Positions 55,803-64,000 of a stretch of 64,000 nucleotides of DNA are shown one piece after another (position 1 is the first letter of the stretch; the number at the start of each line of letters is the position of its first letter). A program made the translations under genes and the position numbers. The notes under the pieces were generated by a model, which searched no databases, was not told the DNA's origin, and saw nothing but the letters and a program-made list of their open reading frames with translations. The stretch covers positions 496,001 through 560,000 of the forward strand of contig NZ_CP048659.1 in NCBI RefSeq assembly GCF_015218165.1, written 5' to 3'. This DNA comes from Acinetobacter piscicola (GTDB lineage Bacteria; Pseudomonadota; Gammaproteobacteria; Pseudomonadales; Moraxellaceae).

Positions 55803-56528
55803 ATGAAAAAATTAAAAGTACATTATTTTAGACATATTGCAGGCGAAGATTTTGGCGCATGTTATGACTATTTAAAATCCCTAAATGCACACATTACAGC
55901 AACTGAATTTTATGCCTTACCTAAGGATTTCGCATTAGATATAGAGGCTCTGCCTCAAGTCGATGATGTGGATCTGCTGATCATTATGGGTGGTGAAATG
56001 AGTGTGAATGATGAAGCGAATTATCCTTGGTTAAAAATTGAAAAGCGTTGGATACGCCGATATTTGGCAACAGAGAAACCTGCAATTGGTTTGTGTTTAG
56101 GTGGGCAGCTGATCGCCAATGCTTTAGGTGCAAATGTCTATCGTAATCCAATGCAAGAGCTGGGTTGGACAACCGTATATAAAAGTACGGCCACACCTGA
56201 GTTTTGTTTTCAATTGCCTGAGAAAATGCGAGTCATGCAATGGCACAGTGAAACCTTTGATATTCCTAAAGGTGCTGTACGTTTGGCTGAAAACGAAATT
56301 TGTAGAAATCAGCTGTATCAGATTGGGAAAAATGTATTGGGTTTCCAGTTCCATCCTGAAATTACCCCACAAAGTTTAGGGCTCTTTATTGAACATGAAG
56401 AAGATCAGCAAGTCTTTCAAGGGCATTATGTGCAGCCATTAGAGAGTTTAAAAATATCGCCAAAAGATGATTTTATGGCAGGTCATCAAATCTTAAATCA
56501 GGCGATTGATTATGTCTTAAGACATTAA
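55803..56528 (+). CDS. Class I glutamine amidotransferase-like protein
   Basis: 241 residues. The GATase1 triad is seen as GLCLGGQL (nucleophile Cys about residue 99) and FQFHPEITP (His about 184, Glu about 186). It lacks a synthetase domain, so like YfeJ-type proteins it may be a hydrolase or the subunit of an unidentified partner. The start follows GTGCTCAG. A weak hairpin follows. Confidence 0.83.
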   Translation: MKKLKVHYFRHIAGEDFGACYDYLKSLNAHITATEFYALPKDFALDIEALPQVDDVDLLIIMGGEMSVNDEANYPWLKIEKRWIRRYLATEKPAIGLCLGGQLIANALGANVYRNPMQELGWTTVYKSTATPEFCFQLPEKMRVMQWHSETFDIPKGAVRLAENEICRNQLYQIGKNVLGFQFHPEITPQSLGLFIEHEEDQQVFQGHYVQPLESLKISPKDDFMAGHQILNQAIDYVLRH

Positions 56529-56532
56529 AAAG

Positions 56533-56553
56533 TCTGCTTGAGATTTAAGCAGA
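56533..56553 (+). terminator. Weak terminator after the amidotransferase gene
   Basis: TCTGCTT and AAGCAGA arms with a 7-nt loop, then TTGATTTT. Confidence 0.45.
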
Positions 56554-56601
56554 TTGATTTTGATGAACTATTTAAAAACAATTAAAAAATGCTAAATATA
56601 T

Positions 56602-56630
56602 TTGCTTAAGCGTTAAACAATCGTTATAAT
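56602..56630 (+). promoter_or_regulatory. Sigma-70 promoter of the S10 operon
   Basis: TTGCTT, a 17-bp spacer, then the consensus TATAAT. GGGCG just after fits a GC-rich discriminator, usual for stringently controlled ribosomal promoters. Confidence 0.82.
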
Positions 56631-56636
56631 GGGCGA

Positions 56637-56802
56637 CCCTTTAATACGAAGGGTTGGGTAACGAAGAAAGTTACCCAGATCGTTACAGTCGTGGCATCGA
56701 TCACGACCTTAGTGATTTTCACTGCTCTTGACACTTGCCTTTTTAGTGGGGTGAGATGCGTCAGGAGTGATTCTTTATATATTTGGCTTGGAGTTAACTG
56801 GT
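56637..56802 (+). promoter_or_regulatory. Structured S10 operon leader
   Basis: About 165 nt. Two stems are obvious: TGGGTAAC with GTTACCCA (56655-56677) and GTCGTG with CACGAC (56688-56707), plus an ACCCTT/AAGGGT pair at the start. In E. coli the S10 leader is the site of L4 autoregulation; this leader could do the same, but it is not obviously homologous. Confidence 0.5.
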
Positions 56803-57114
56803 ATGTCTAACCAGAGAATTCGTATCCGTCTTAAGTCTTTTGATCATCGTTTAATTGATCAATCTTCTCAAGAAATCGTAGAAACAGCAAAACGTACTGG
56901 TGCGCAAGTTTGTGGTCCAATTCCAATGCCTACACGCATTGAACGTTTTAACGTTTTAACATCACCACACGTAAATAAAGATGCGCGTGACCAATATGAG
57001 ATCCGCACTTATAAACGTTTGATCGATATCGTTCAGCCTACAGATAAAACTGTAGATGCGTTGATGAAATTGGATCTTGCAGCTGGTGTTGATGTTCAGA
57101 TCGCATTGGGTTAA
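56803..57114 (+). CDS. rpsJ: 30S ribosomal protein S10
   Basis: 103 residues as in E. coli. [19 protein letters not shown] at the start and the [20 protein letters not shown] loop (about 36-51) are family marks. It is also the antitermination factor NusE. ATG 56803 with GGAG nine bases upstream; a longer frame from 56767 is not credible. First gene of the operon. Confidence 0.98.
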   Translation: MSNQRIRIRLKSFDHRLIDQSSQEIVETAKRTGAQVCGPIPMPTRIERFNVLTSPHVNKDARDQYEIRTYKRLIDIVQPTDKTVDALMKLDLAAGVDVQIALG

Positions 57115-57173
57115 GGCTTTCGGTTAATTAACGCTCTAAGTTAATTAAGCCGCTTTTTTAGAGGTTTATGCAC

Positions 57174-57812
57174 ATGGCTATTGGTTTAGTCGGTCGCAAG
57201 TGCGGTATGACACGTATCTTTACAGATGCTGGTGTTTCTGTACCTGTAACAGTGATTGAGGTTGATCCTAACCGTATCACTCAAATCAAAACGCTTGAAA
57301 CTGATGGTTATCAAGCGATTCAAATCACTACTGGTGAACGTCGCGAATCTCGCGTAACTAATGCTCAGAAAGGTCACTTTGCGAAAGCAGGTGTTGCAGC
57401 TGGTCGTTTAGTTCAAGAATTCCGTGCTACAGAAGCTGATCTTGAAGGTCGTGAAGTTGGTGGAACTATCGGTGTAGACTTGTTCACAGTAGGTCAAGTT
57501 GTTGACGTAACTGGTCAATCTAAAGGTAAAGGTTTCCAAGGTGGTGTTAAGCGTTGGAACTTCCGTACGCAAGATGCTACACATGGTAACTCTGTATCTC
57601 ACCGTGTAATCGGTTCTACAGGTCAAAACCAGACTCCTGGTCGCGTATTCAAAGGCAAAAAAATGCCTGGTCACCTAGGTGATGTACGTGTAACTACACA
57701 GGGTCTTGAAATCGTTGCTATCGACGTTGAACGTTCAGTTCTTGTTGTTAAAGGCGCGGTTCCTGGTGCTACTGGTGGCGACGTAACTGTTCGTCCTACT
57801 ATCAAGGCCTGA
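57174..57812 (+). CDS. rplC: 50S ribosomal protein L3
   Basis: 212 residues. [16 protein letters not shown], the long central loop with [21 protein letters not shown] (about 125-145; contains the Gln methylated in many bacteria, Q150-like) and [25 protein letters not shown] at good distance supports ATG 57174 rather than the in-frame ATG at 57168. Confidence 0.98.
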   Translation: MAIGLVGRKCGMTRIFTDAGVSVPVTVIEVDPNRITQIKTLETDGYQAIQITTGERRESRVTNAQKGHFAKAGVAAGRLVQEFRATEADLEGREVGGTIGVDLFTVGQVVDVTGQSKGKGFQGGVKRWNFRTQDATHGNSVSHRVIGSTGQNQTPGRVFKGKKMPGHLGDVRVTTQGLEIVAIDVERSVLVVKGAVPGATGGDVTVRPTIKA

Positions 57813-57823
57813 GGGGAAATAAC

Positions 57824-58426
57824 GTGAATTTAAATACTGTTTCCGGCTCTGCTGTTGAATTGTCTGAAGTTGCGTTTGGTCGTGAATTCAATGAAGCGCT
57901 TGTACACCAAGTTGTTACAGCTTATTTAGCTGGTGGTCGTCAAGGCTCAAAAGCACAAAAATCACGTGCAGACGTTTCTGGCGGTGGTAAAAAACCATTC
58001 CGTCAAAAAGGTACTGGCCGCGCTCGTGCTGGTTCTATTCGTAGCCCAATCTGGGTTGGTGGTGGTAAAACTTTTGCTGCTCGTCCACAAGATTGGTCAC
58101 AAAAAGTGAACCGTAAAATGTACCGCGGTGCAATGCAATGTATCTTAGCTGAACTTGTTCGCCAAGATCGTCTTGTATTAGTTGAAGAGTTTGCTGTTGA
58201 AGCGCCTAAAACTAAAGAATTGCTTGCAAAACTTAACGACTTGAACGCTACTCGCGCATTAATCGTTACTGAAGCTGTAGATGAAAATCTATATTTAGCT
58301 GCACGTAACCTTCCACACGTTGATGTGGTTGATGCTGCTGGGATCGATCCTGTTGGCTTGATCGCGTTCGATAAAGTTGTAATGTCTGTTGCTGCTGCTA
58401 AGAAAATTGAGGTAGAACTCGGATGA
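57824..58426 (+). CDS. rplD: 50S ribosomal protein L4
   Basis: 200 residues with the [24 protein letters not shown] extended loop (here [19 protein letters not shown], about 44-62). GTG start after GAGGGGAAATAAC. L4 can repress its own operon in E. coli. Overlaps rplW by 4 bp. Confidence 0.98.
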   Translation: MNLNTVSGSAVELSEVAFGREFNEALVHQVVTAYLAGGRQGSKAQKSRADVSGGGKKPFRQKGTGRARAGSIRSPIWVGGGKTFAARPQDWSQKVNRKMYRGAMQCILAELVRQDRLVLVEEFAVEAPKTKELLAKLNDLNATRALIVTEAVDENLYLAARNLPHVDVVDAAGIDPVGLIAFDKVVMSVAAAKKIEVELG

Positions 58427-58743
58427 ACAACGAACGTATCTATCAAGTCCTCCAAGGACCTGTATTCTCAGAAAAAGCACAAGTTTTAGGTGAGACTGCT
58501 GGTGTTCAAGTATTTAAAGTTGCACTTGATGCAAACAAACTTGAAATCAAAAAAGCAGTTGAACAATTGTTTGGTGTGGAAGTTGTTAAAGTTAACACGA
58601 CTATCACTAAAGGTAAGACTAAGCGCTTTGGTCGTACATTAGGACGTCGTTCTGATGTTAAAAAAGCATACGTCACCCTGAAAGCTGGCCAAGATGTTGA
58701 AATGGCTGACTTGGGCGATACCGCTGAAAACGCAGCGGAGTAA
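58423..58743 (+). CDS. rplW: 50S ribosomal protein L23
   Basis: 106 residues; [17 protein letters not shown] (about 44-60) and [20 protein letters not shown]23 lies at the peptide exit and is the docking site for trigger factor and SRP. Start codon overlaps the rplD stop (ATGA). Tail is acidic. Confidence 0.98.
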   Translation: MNNERIYQVLQGPVFSEKAQVLGETAGVQVFKVALDANKLEIKKAVEQLFGVEVVKVNTTITKGKTKRFGRTLGRRSDVKKAYVTLKAGQDVEMADLGDTAENAAE

Positions 58744-58754
58744 GGACGAGAATT

Positions 58755-59579
58755 ATGCCTATTCAAAAATGTAAGCCAACGTCTCCAGGACGTCGCTTTG
58801 TAGAGAAAGTGGTTCATAGCCATCTTCACAAAGGCGCGCCTTATGCACCGTTGGTAGAAGCTAAAAAACGTACTGGTGGTCGTAATAACAACGGTCACAT
58901 TACAACTCGTCACGTTGGTGGCGGTCATAAGCAGCACTATCGTCTTGTTGACTTTAAACGTAACAAAGATGGTATTCCTGCAACTGTAGAGCGTATTGAA
59001 TACGATCCTAACCGTACATCTCATATTGCACTTGTGCTTTATGCTGACGGTGAACGTCGTTATATCATTGCACCTAAAGGCCTTCGTGCTGGTGATAAAG
59101 TACAATCTGGTAACGATGCTCCAATTCGTACAGGTAACTGCTTGCCACTTCGCAACATGCCAATCGGTTCTACATTACATAACATCGAGCTTAAAATCGG
59201 TAAAGGCGCACAATTAGTACGTTCTGCTGGTACTTCTGCTCAGTTGTTAGGTCGTGACGGTTCTTACGCGATTATTCGTCTACGTTCAGGCGAAATGCGT
59301 AAAGTACACGTTGAATGTCGCGCTGTGTTAGGTGAAGTATCTAACTCAGAAAGCAACCTTCGTTCACTTGGTAAAGCAGGTGCATCACGCTGGCGTGGCG
59401 TTCGTCCTACCGTTCGTGGTATGGCGATGAACCCAGTAGACCATCCACATGGTGGTGGTGAAGGGCGTAATAAAGGTATTCAACCTGTAAGCCCATGGGG
59501 TCAAAAAGCGAAAGGGTACAAGACTCGTACCAATAAGCGTACGACTAAGATGATCATTCGCGACCGTCGCGTTAAGTAA
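58755..59579 (+). CDS. rplB: 50S ribosomal protein L2
   Basis: 274 residues: [18 protein letters not shown], the GGGHKQHYR region, [17 protein letters not shown] (about 225-241) including the His near the peptidyl-transferase centre. Required for peptidyl transfer and subunit joining. Confidence 0.98.
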   Translation: MPIQKCKPTSPGRRFVEKVVHSHLHKGAPYAPLVEAKKRTGGRNNNGHITTRHVGGGHKQHYRLVDFKRNKDGIPATVERIEYDPNRTSHIALVLYADGERRYIIAPKGLRAGDKVQSGNDAPIRTGNCLPLRNMPIGSTLHNIELKIGKGAQLVRSAGTSAQLLGRDGSYAIIRLRSGEMRKVHVECRAVLGEVSNSESNLRSLGKAGASRWRGVRPTVRGMAMNPVDHPHGGGEGRNKGIQPVSPWGQKAKGYKTRTNKRTTKMIIRDRRVK

Positions 59580-59598
59580 CAAGTAAAGGAATCTGACA

Positions 59599-59874
59599 AT
59601 GCCTCGTTCTCTGAAAAAAGGCCCATTCGTCGATGCGCACTTGTTCGCTAAGGTTGAAGCGGCTGTAGCGAGTAATTCTCGTAAGCCGATCAAAACTTGG
59701 TCGCGTCGTTCGATGATCCTCCCAGATTTTGTTGGTTTAACAATTTCTGTACATAATGGTCGTAACCATGTTCCAGTGATTGTATCTGAACATATGGTTG
59801 GACATAAATTAGGTGAATTCGCGCCAACTCGTACCTATCGTGGTCACGGTGTTGACAAGAAGTCTAAACGTTAA
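59599..59874 (+). CDS. rpsS: 30S ribosomal protein S19
   Basis: 91 residues: [47 protein letters not shown]. Binds 16S rRNA with S13 near the head. AAGGAATCTGAC before ATG. Confidence 0.98.
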   Translation: MPRSLKKGPFVDAHLFAKVEAAVASNSRKPIKTWSRRSMILPDFVGLTISVHNGRNHVPVIVSEHMVGHKLGEFAPTRTYRGHGVDKKSKR

Positions 59875-59883
59875 GGTGCTATG

Positions 59884-60213
59884 ATGGAAGTTACTGCTAA
59901 ATTACGCGGTGCCGCTATCTCGGCACAAAAAACTCGTTTGGTTGCAGACCTAATCCGTGGCAAATCTGTTGCTCACGCGCTTAACATCCTTAACTTCAGC
60001 AACAAAAAAGCTGCAGTTTTGGTTAAAAAGGCATTGGAATCTGCAATTGCAAACGCTGAACATAATAACAGTTTAGATGTAGACGATCTTAAAGTAACTA
60101 CGATTTACGTTGATGAAGGCATGAGCCTTAAACGTATTATGCCACGTGCTAAAGGCCGTGCAGATCGTATTACTAAGCGTACTTGTCACATCACCGTTAA
60201 GGTAGGGGTTTGA
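59884..60213 (+). CDS. rplV: 50S ribosomal protein L22
   Basis: 109 residues from the second ATG; AAGGTG is better spaced for 59884 than for 59881. The family segments [14 protein letters not shown] and [20 protein letters not shown], the latter forming the exit-tunnel hairpin, are present. Mutations in that hairpin alter macrolide response. Confidence 0.97.
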   Translation: MEVTAKLRGAAISAQKTRLVADLIRGKSVAHALNILNFSNKKAAVLVKKALESAIANAEHNNSLDVDDLKVTTIYVDEGMSLKRIMPRAKGRADRITKRTCHITVKVGV

Positions 60214-60214
60214 T

Positions 60215-60967
60215 ATGGGTCAGAAGGTTCATCCAATCGGTATCCGCCTAGGTGTTGTGAAACGTCATAACGCTAACTGGTATGCGAATCCGAAACAATA
60301 CGCTGAATACTTGCTTAAAGATTTGCAAGTTCGTGAGTTTTTGACTAAAAAACTTAAGAATGCAATGATCAGCAATATTCTTATCGAACGTCCTACAGGC
60401 GCTGCTAAAGTAACAATTAGCACTGCTCGTCCAGGTATCGTGATCGGTAAAAAAGGCGAAGACATTGAGAAATTACAGCGTGAACTTACCAATATTATGG
60501 GTGTTCCTGCGCAAGTAAGTATCAATGAAATTGATCGTCCAGACTTAGACGCGCGTCTAGTTGCTGAAGCAATTGCTTCTCAATTAGAAAAACGTGTAAT
60601 GTTCCGTCGTGCTATGAAGCGTGCGGTTCAAAACACAATGCGTGCTGGCGCTAAAGGTATCAAAGTTGAAGTTTCAGGCCGTTTAGGTGGTGCAGAGATT
60701 GCACGTACTGAATGGTATCGTGAAGGTCGTGTACCTTTGCATACGCTTCGTGCTGATATTGATTACGCAACTATGCGTGCTGAGACTACTTACGGTACGA
60801 TCGGCGTTAAAGTATGGATTTTCCGTGGTGAGATCTTAGGTGGCATGAAACAAGTCATGAACCCTGCTCCTGCTGAAGAGCGTCCAGCTAAACGTGGTCG
60901 TGGTCGTGGTGAAGGTCAAGAGCGTCGTGGTCGTCGCAATGATCGTTCTGCTGAAAAAGGAGAATAA
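60215..60967 (+). CDS. rpsC: 30S ribosomal protein S3
   Basis: 250 residues: [14 protein letters not shown], the KH-type [11 protein letters not shown] region ([13 protein letters not shown], about 71-83) and the C-terminal [15 protein letters not shown]. The last 40 residues are Arg/Gly-rich and longer than in E. coli. Starts 1 bp after rplV stop. Confidence 0.98.
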   Translation: MGQKVHPIGIRLGVVKRHNANWYANPKQYAEYLLKDLQVREFLTKKLKNAMISNILIERPTGAAKVTISTARPGIVIGKKGEDIEKLQRELTNIMGVPAQVSINEIDRPDLDARLVAEAIASQLEKRVMFRRAMKRAVQNTMRAGAKGIKVEVSGRLGGAEIARTEWYREGRVPLHTLRADIDYATMRAETTYGTIGVKVWIFRGEILGGMKQVMNPAPAEERPAKRGRGRGEGQERRGRRNDRSAEKGE

Positions 60968-60970
60968 TCC

Positions 60971-61384
60971 ATGTTGCAACCTAAACGTACTAAATTCCGT
61001 AAAGTACAAAAAGGCCGTAACACTGGTCTAGCACATCGCGGTAGCACTGTATCTTTTGGTACTGTTGCGCTTAAATCTATTGAACGTGGTCAAATGACTG
61101 CGCGTCAGATTGAAGCTTGTCGTCGTACAATTAGTCGTCGTGTTAAACGTGGTGGTAAGATCTTTATCCGTGTTTTCCCAGACAAACCAATTACTGAAAA
61201 ACCATTAGAAGTTCGTATGGGTAAAGGTAAAGGTTCTGTGGAATACTGGGTTTGTCAAATCAAACCAGGTAAGATCTTGTACGAAATGGATGGTGTTAGT
61301 GAAGAATTGGCTCGTGAAGCGTTTGCGCTTGCAGCGGCTAAACTTCCGTTCAAAACCACTATCGTTACTAAGACGGTGATGTAA
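60971..61384 (+). CDS. rplP: 50S ribosomal protein L16
   Basis: 137 residues: [34 protein letters not shown] (about 58-72; Arg of this type is hydroxylated in some bacteria), and [26 protein letters not shown] before ATG. Confidence 0.98.
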   Translation: MLQPKRTKFRKVQKGRNTGLAHRGSTVSFGTVALKSIERGQMTARQIEACRRTISRRVKRGGKIFIRVFPDKPITEKPLEVRMGKGKGSVEYWVCQIKPGKILYEMDGVSEELAREAFALAAAKLPFKTTIVTKTVM

Positions 61385-61581
61385 TGAAAACTAAAGATCT
61401 ACGTGAAAAATCGGTAGAAGAGTTGACAGCTTTGCTTGATGAGCAACAGCTTAACCAATTCCGTCTTCGTATGGCGAAAGCAACTGGTCAATTGGGTAAA
61501 TCGCATGAAGTTGCGCTTACTCGTAAAACTATTGCTCGTATCAAGACACTCCTTACCGAAAAACAGGGGAACGGACAATGA
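61384..61581 (+). CDS. rpmC: 50S ribosomal protein L29
   Basis: 65 residues: [24 protein letters not shown] (about 28-37), [16 protein letters not shown] shares the A of the rplP stop codon (TAATG), indicating coupled translation. Confidence 0.97.
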   Translation: MKTKDLREKSVEELTALLDEQQLNQFRLRMAKATGQLGKSHEVALTRKTIARIKTLLTEKQGNGQ

Positions 61582-61835
61582 GTGAGCAAACAGTTCGCAC
61601 GTTAACTGGCAAAGTCGTAAGTGACAAAATGGACAAGTCTATTGTTGTTCTTATTGAACGCCGCGTTCAACACCCGTTGTATGGCAAATCAATCCGCCGT
61701 TCAACTAAATTACACGCTCATGATGAAAACAACGTTGCTAAAGTTGGCGACCTAGTAAGCATCAAAGAAAGCCGCCCAATTTCTAAAACTAAGTCTTGGA
61801 CTTTAGTTGAAGTAGTTGAAGCTGCTGCTGAGTAA
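61578..61835 (+). CDS. rpsQ: 30S ribosomal protein S17
   Basis: 85 residues: [42 protein letters not shown]. Overlaps rpmC by 4 bp. It is the last gene of the classical S10 operon block. Confidence 0.97.
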   Translation: MSEQTVRTLTGKVVSDKMDKSIVVLIERRVQHPLYGKSIRRSTKLHAHDENNVAKVGDLVSIKESRPISKTKSWTLVEVVEAAAE

Positions 61836-61845
61836 TTAACGTTCT

Positions 61846-61911
61846 GGTTGCATCATTGGTTAATTTCGAGTACTCTTTGAGCCTTTCGAAATTGCGACCG
61901 GTGATGCGACT
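61846..61911 (+). promoter_or_regulatory. Long hairpin at the S10-spc operon boundary
   Basis: GGTTGCATCATTGGTTAATTTCGA (arm 1) and TCGAAATTGCGACCGGTGATGCGAC (arm 2) pair over about 22 positions with several G-U pairs and a 16-nt loop. It lies in the 94-bp gap between rpsQ and rplN. It has no T tract, so it may be an attenuator, RNase site or regulatory structure rather than a terminator. Confidence 0.6.
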
Positions 61912-61929
61912 CGGTTTTGGAGTAGGGCA

Positions 61930-62298
61930 ATGATTCAAACCGAAAGTATGCTCGACGTAGCAGACAACAGTGGTGCTCGCCGCGTACAATGTATCAAAGT
62001 ACTAGGTGGTTCACATCGTCGTTATGCTTCTGTTGGCGACATTATTAAAGTTACTGTAAAAGAAGCAATTCCACGTGGCCGTGTTAAAAAAGGTGACGTG
62101 ATGAATGCTGTTGTGGTTCGTACTAAATTCGGTATTCGTCGTCCAGACGGTTCTGTGATCCGTTTTGATGACAATGCTGCAGTTATTTTGAACAACAACA
62201 AGGCTCCGATTGCCACTCGTATTTTCGGACCAGTGACTCGTGAACTTCGTACTGAACAGTTCATGAAAATCATTTCATTGGCTCCTGAAGTTCTATAA
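61930..62298 (+). CDS. rplN: 50S ribosomal protein L14
   Basis: 122 residues: [27 protein letters not shown] (about 1-27) and [17 protein letters not shown] [12 protein letters not shown] (about 96-107). Opens the spc part of the cluster. GGAGTAGGGCA before ATG. Confidence 0.98.
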   Translation: MIQTESMLDVADNSGARRVQCIKVLGGSHRRYASVGDIIKVTVKEAIPRGRVKKGDVMNAVVVRTKFGIRRPDGSVIRFDDNAAVILNNNKAPIATRIFGPVTRELRTEQFMKIISLAPEVL

Positions 62299-62309
62299 TA
62301 GAGGCAATC

Positions 62310-62627
62310 ATGGCTAAGATTAGAAAAGGCGATCAAGTAATTGTGATCGCAGGTAAAGAAAAAGGCAAACAGGGTACTGTTCTGTCTGTTTCTAATGACC
62401 GTGTTATGGTAGAAGGCCTTAACTTGGTTAAGAAGCATCAAAAGCCGAACCGTGCAACAGGTGCTGAAGGCGCTATCGTTACACAAGAAGCTTCGCTTCA
62501 TATTTCAAACGTGGCAATTTTTAATGCTACAACCCAAAAGGCTGACCGTGTTGGTTACCAAGTGTCTGAAGGCGTGAAAACTCGCGTTTACAAGTCAAAT
62601 GGTGAATCAGTGGCGGTAGCGAAGTAA
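62310..62627 (+). CDS. rplX: 50S ribosomal protein L24
   Basis: 105 residues: [22 protein letters not shown] (KOW motif, about 3-24). Initiates 50S assembly. AGAGGCAATC before ATG, 11 bp after rplN. Confidence 0.97.
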   Translation: MAKIRKGDQVIVIAGKEKGKQGTVLSVSNDRVMVEGLNLVKKHQKPNRATGAEGAIVTQEASLHISNVAIFNATTQKADRVGYQVSEGVKTRVYKSNGESVAVAK

Positions 62628-62643
62628 TAGGTTGAAATAGGCT

Positions 62644-63180
62644 ATGGCCAGACTTAAAACGCGTTATAACGACGAAATCCGAGCTAAGTTGAAAGAAGAA
62701 CTTGGTTTGGCGAACGTGATGGAGATTCCTCGCATCACAAAAATTACCATTAATATGGGTGTTGGTGCGGCTTCAGCTGACAAGAAATTGTTAGATGGCG
62801 CTTTAGCTGATATGCAAGCTATTGCTGGTCAAAAACCAGTATTAACTTTAGCTCGTAAATCAATCGCTGGTTTTAAAATCCGTGATGGTTGGCCGATTGG
62901 TTGTAAAGTTACTTTACGCGGCGAACAAATGTACGAATTCTTAGACCGTTTGATCTCAATTGCGATCCCTCGTATCCGTGACTTCCGTGGTTTCTCTGCG
63001 AAATCATTTGACGGTCGTGGTAACTACTCTATGGGTCTCAAGGAACAAATTATGTTCCCTGAAATCGATTTTGATAAGATCGATCGTATTCGTGGTATGG
63101 ATATCACCATCACTACGACTGCTCGCACTGATGACGAAGGCCGTGCGCTTATGCGTGGTTTCGGCTTCCCATTCAAATAA
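62644..63180 (+). CDS. rplE: 50S ribosomal protein L5
   Basis: 178 residues: [22 protein letters not shown] (about 76-97) and [19 protein letters not shown]. Binds 5S rRNA and contacts S13 across the subunit bridge. Confidence 0.98.
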   Translation: MARLKTRYNDEIRAKLKEELGLANVMEIPRITKITINMGVGAASADKKLLDGALADMQAIAGQKPVLTLARKSIAGFKIRDGWPIGCKVTLRGEQMYEFLDRLISIAIPRIRDFRGFSAKSFDGRGNYSMGLKEQIMFPEIDFDKIDRIRGMDITITTTARTDDEGRALMRGFGFPFK

Positions 63181-63189
63181 GAGGTCGAT

Positions 63190-63495
63190 ATGGCTAAGAA
63201 AGGTATGATTAATCGCGAATTGAAACGCGAAAAAACAGTTGCAAAATTTGCTGCAAAACGTGCTGAATTAAAAGCAACGATTGCAAATGTAAATGCAACT
63301 GATGAAGAGCGTTTCGAAGCGATGATGAAGTTACAAGCATTACCACGTAATGCATCTCCAGTGCGTCTTCGTAACCGTTGTGGTTTAACTGGTCGTCCTC
63401 ATGGTTACTTCCGTAAGTTCGGCTTAAGCCGTAACAAATTACGTGACACAGTAATGCAAGGTGATGTACCGGGCGTTGTTAAGGCAAGCTGGTAA
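63190..63495 (+). CDS. rpsN: 30S ribosomal protein S14
   Basis: 101 residues, the long zinc-free (C-minus) form like E. coli: [35 protein letters not shown] (about 48-82). Only one cysteine, so no zinc ribbon. Confidence 0.97.
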   Translation: MAKKGMINRELKREKTVAKFAAKRAELKATIANVNATDEERFEAMMKLQALPRNASPVRLRNRCGLTGRPHGYFRKFGLSRNKLRDTVMQGDVPGVVKASW

Positions 63496-63508
63496 GGAGC
63501 GACTATAA

Positions 63509-63904
63509 ATGAGTATGCAAGATACCGTTGCCGACATGTTAACACGTGTTCGTAACGCACAAATGGCAAAGAAACAAACTGTTTCTATGCCAAACTCTAA
63601 GTTGAAAGTTGCGATTGCGAACGTACTTCAACAAGAAGGTTATATTTCAAACGTAGAAGTTGCTGATAATGAAGGCAAAGCTACTTTGACTATTACTTTA
63701 AAATATTTCGAAGGCAAACCAGTTATTGATACTGTGAAACGTGTAAGCCGTCCAGGTCTACGCCAATATCGCGGTAAAGATGCACTTCCTAGCGTTAAGC
63801 AAGGTTTAGGTATTGCAATTGTTTCTACAAGCAAAGGCATCATGACTGATCGCGCTGCACGTGCTGCGGGCGTTGGTGGTGAAGTTATTGCTTTTGTTTC
63901 TTAA
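63509..63904 (+). CDS. rpsH: 30S ribosomal protein S8
   Basis: 131 residues: [18 protein letters not shown] and [27 protein letters not shown] at the end. In E. coli, S8 represses the spc operon by binding near rplE; the corresponding mRNA structure was not examined here. Confidence 0.98.
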   Translation: MSMQDTVADMLTRVRNAQMAKKQTVSMPNSKLKVAIANVLQQEGYISNVEVADNEGKATLTITLKYFEGKPVIDTVKRVSRPGLRQYRGKDALPSVKQGLGIAIVSTSKGIMTDRAARAAGVGGEVIAFVS

Positions 63905-63917
63905 TAGGTGATTCCTC

Positions 63918-64000
63918 ATGTCTCGTGTGGCTAAAGCCCCAGTAACTGTACCTAATGGTGTAACAGTTACTCAGAACGGCCGGCAGGTCGAAGTGAAAGG
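63918..64000 (+). CDS. rplF: 50S ribosomal protein L6, N-terminal part (runs off window)
   Basis: MSRVAKAPVTVPNGVTVTQN..., the L6 start, cut by the window edge after about 27 residues. AGGTGATTCCTC precedes ATG. It continues the spc operon after rpsH with 13 bp of space. Confidence 0.96.
   Translation, partial: MSRVAKAPVTVPNGVTVTQNGRQVEVK

Overview
The window is an AT-rich chromosomal segment of a gammaproteobacterium, almost certainly Acinetobacter. The family assignments come from recognising sequence, not from a database search. The strongest pointers are a MATE pump very close to AbeM, an mlaFEDCB operon, a DUF606 exporter, and the S10-spc ribosomal protein operons. Gene density is normal and most genes are housekeeping.

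Layout. 1-5.3 kb: tail of a probable DUF4062 protein, hemH, a metallo-beta-lactamase-fold hydrolase, a 58-residue membrane protein, yacG, a TrmB-like methyltransferase overlapping a flavoprotein, and a GFA protein. 5.4-11.5 kb: HopJ-like, DUF2071-like, fluoride channel, a zinc-independent L31 behind a Zur-type box, an ABC1/UbiB kinase, DUF1737, then DUF606-abeM. 12-16.8 kb: hemW and small secreted or unknown proteins, interrupted by two complete insertion sequences (IS982 and IS3 families) 29 bp apart, each with target duplications. 16.9-27.8 kb: acyl-CoA dehydrogenase, a large lipoprotein, aroE, hemF, ribA, dxs, suhB. 27.9-30.8 kb: a nucleotidyltransferase gene broken by an in-frame stop, a DEAD-box RNA helicase with a long leader and an Arg/Gly repeat tail, and a tiny membrane peptide behind a CRP-like site. 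31-34.3 kb: mlaFEDCB. 34.4-41 kb: corA, a LOG-family protein, a Nudix hydrolase behind two NrdR-type boxes, an IS110-family element, comF, recG. 41-56.5 kb: epimerase, AlkB-like, a frameshifted gene next to a SUKH protein, plsB, tesB, a dicarboxylate symporter, hemerythrin, a diiron PF10118 protein, engB, nsrR and a short Hmp-like globin behind an NsrR box, a HerA-like ATPase, metC, and an amidotransferase. 56.6-64 kb: rpsJ to the start of rplF.

Functional themes. Haem synthesis (hemH, hemW, hemF), outer-membrane lipid homeostasis (mlaFEDCB, plsB), metal- and nitrosative-stress regulation (Zur and NsrR boxes), and dNTP-linked control (NrdR boxes in front of a Nudix enzyme). The least ordinary observations are: a reductase-less flavohaemoglobin under NsrR; tandem NrdR boxes on a Nudix gene; a structured leader in the IS110 element that may be a bridge RNA, with the element apparently sitting inside a terminator hairpin; a roughly 155-bp intergenic repeat in two copies; and two broken genes, one of them at a homopolymer. 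I did not find a clear new multi-gene system.
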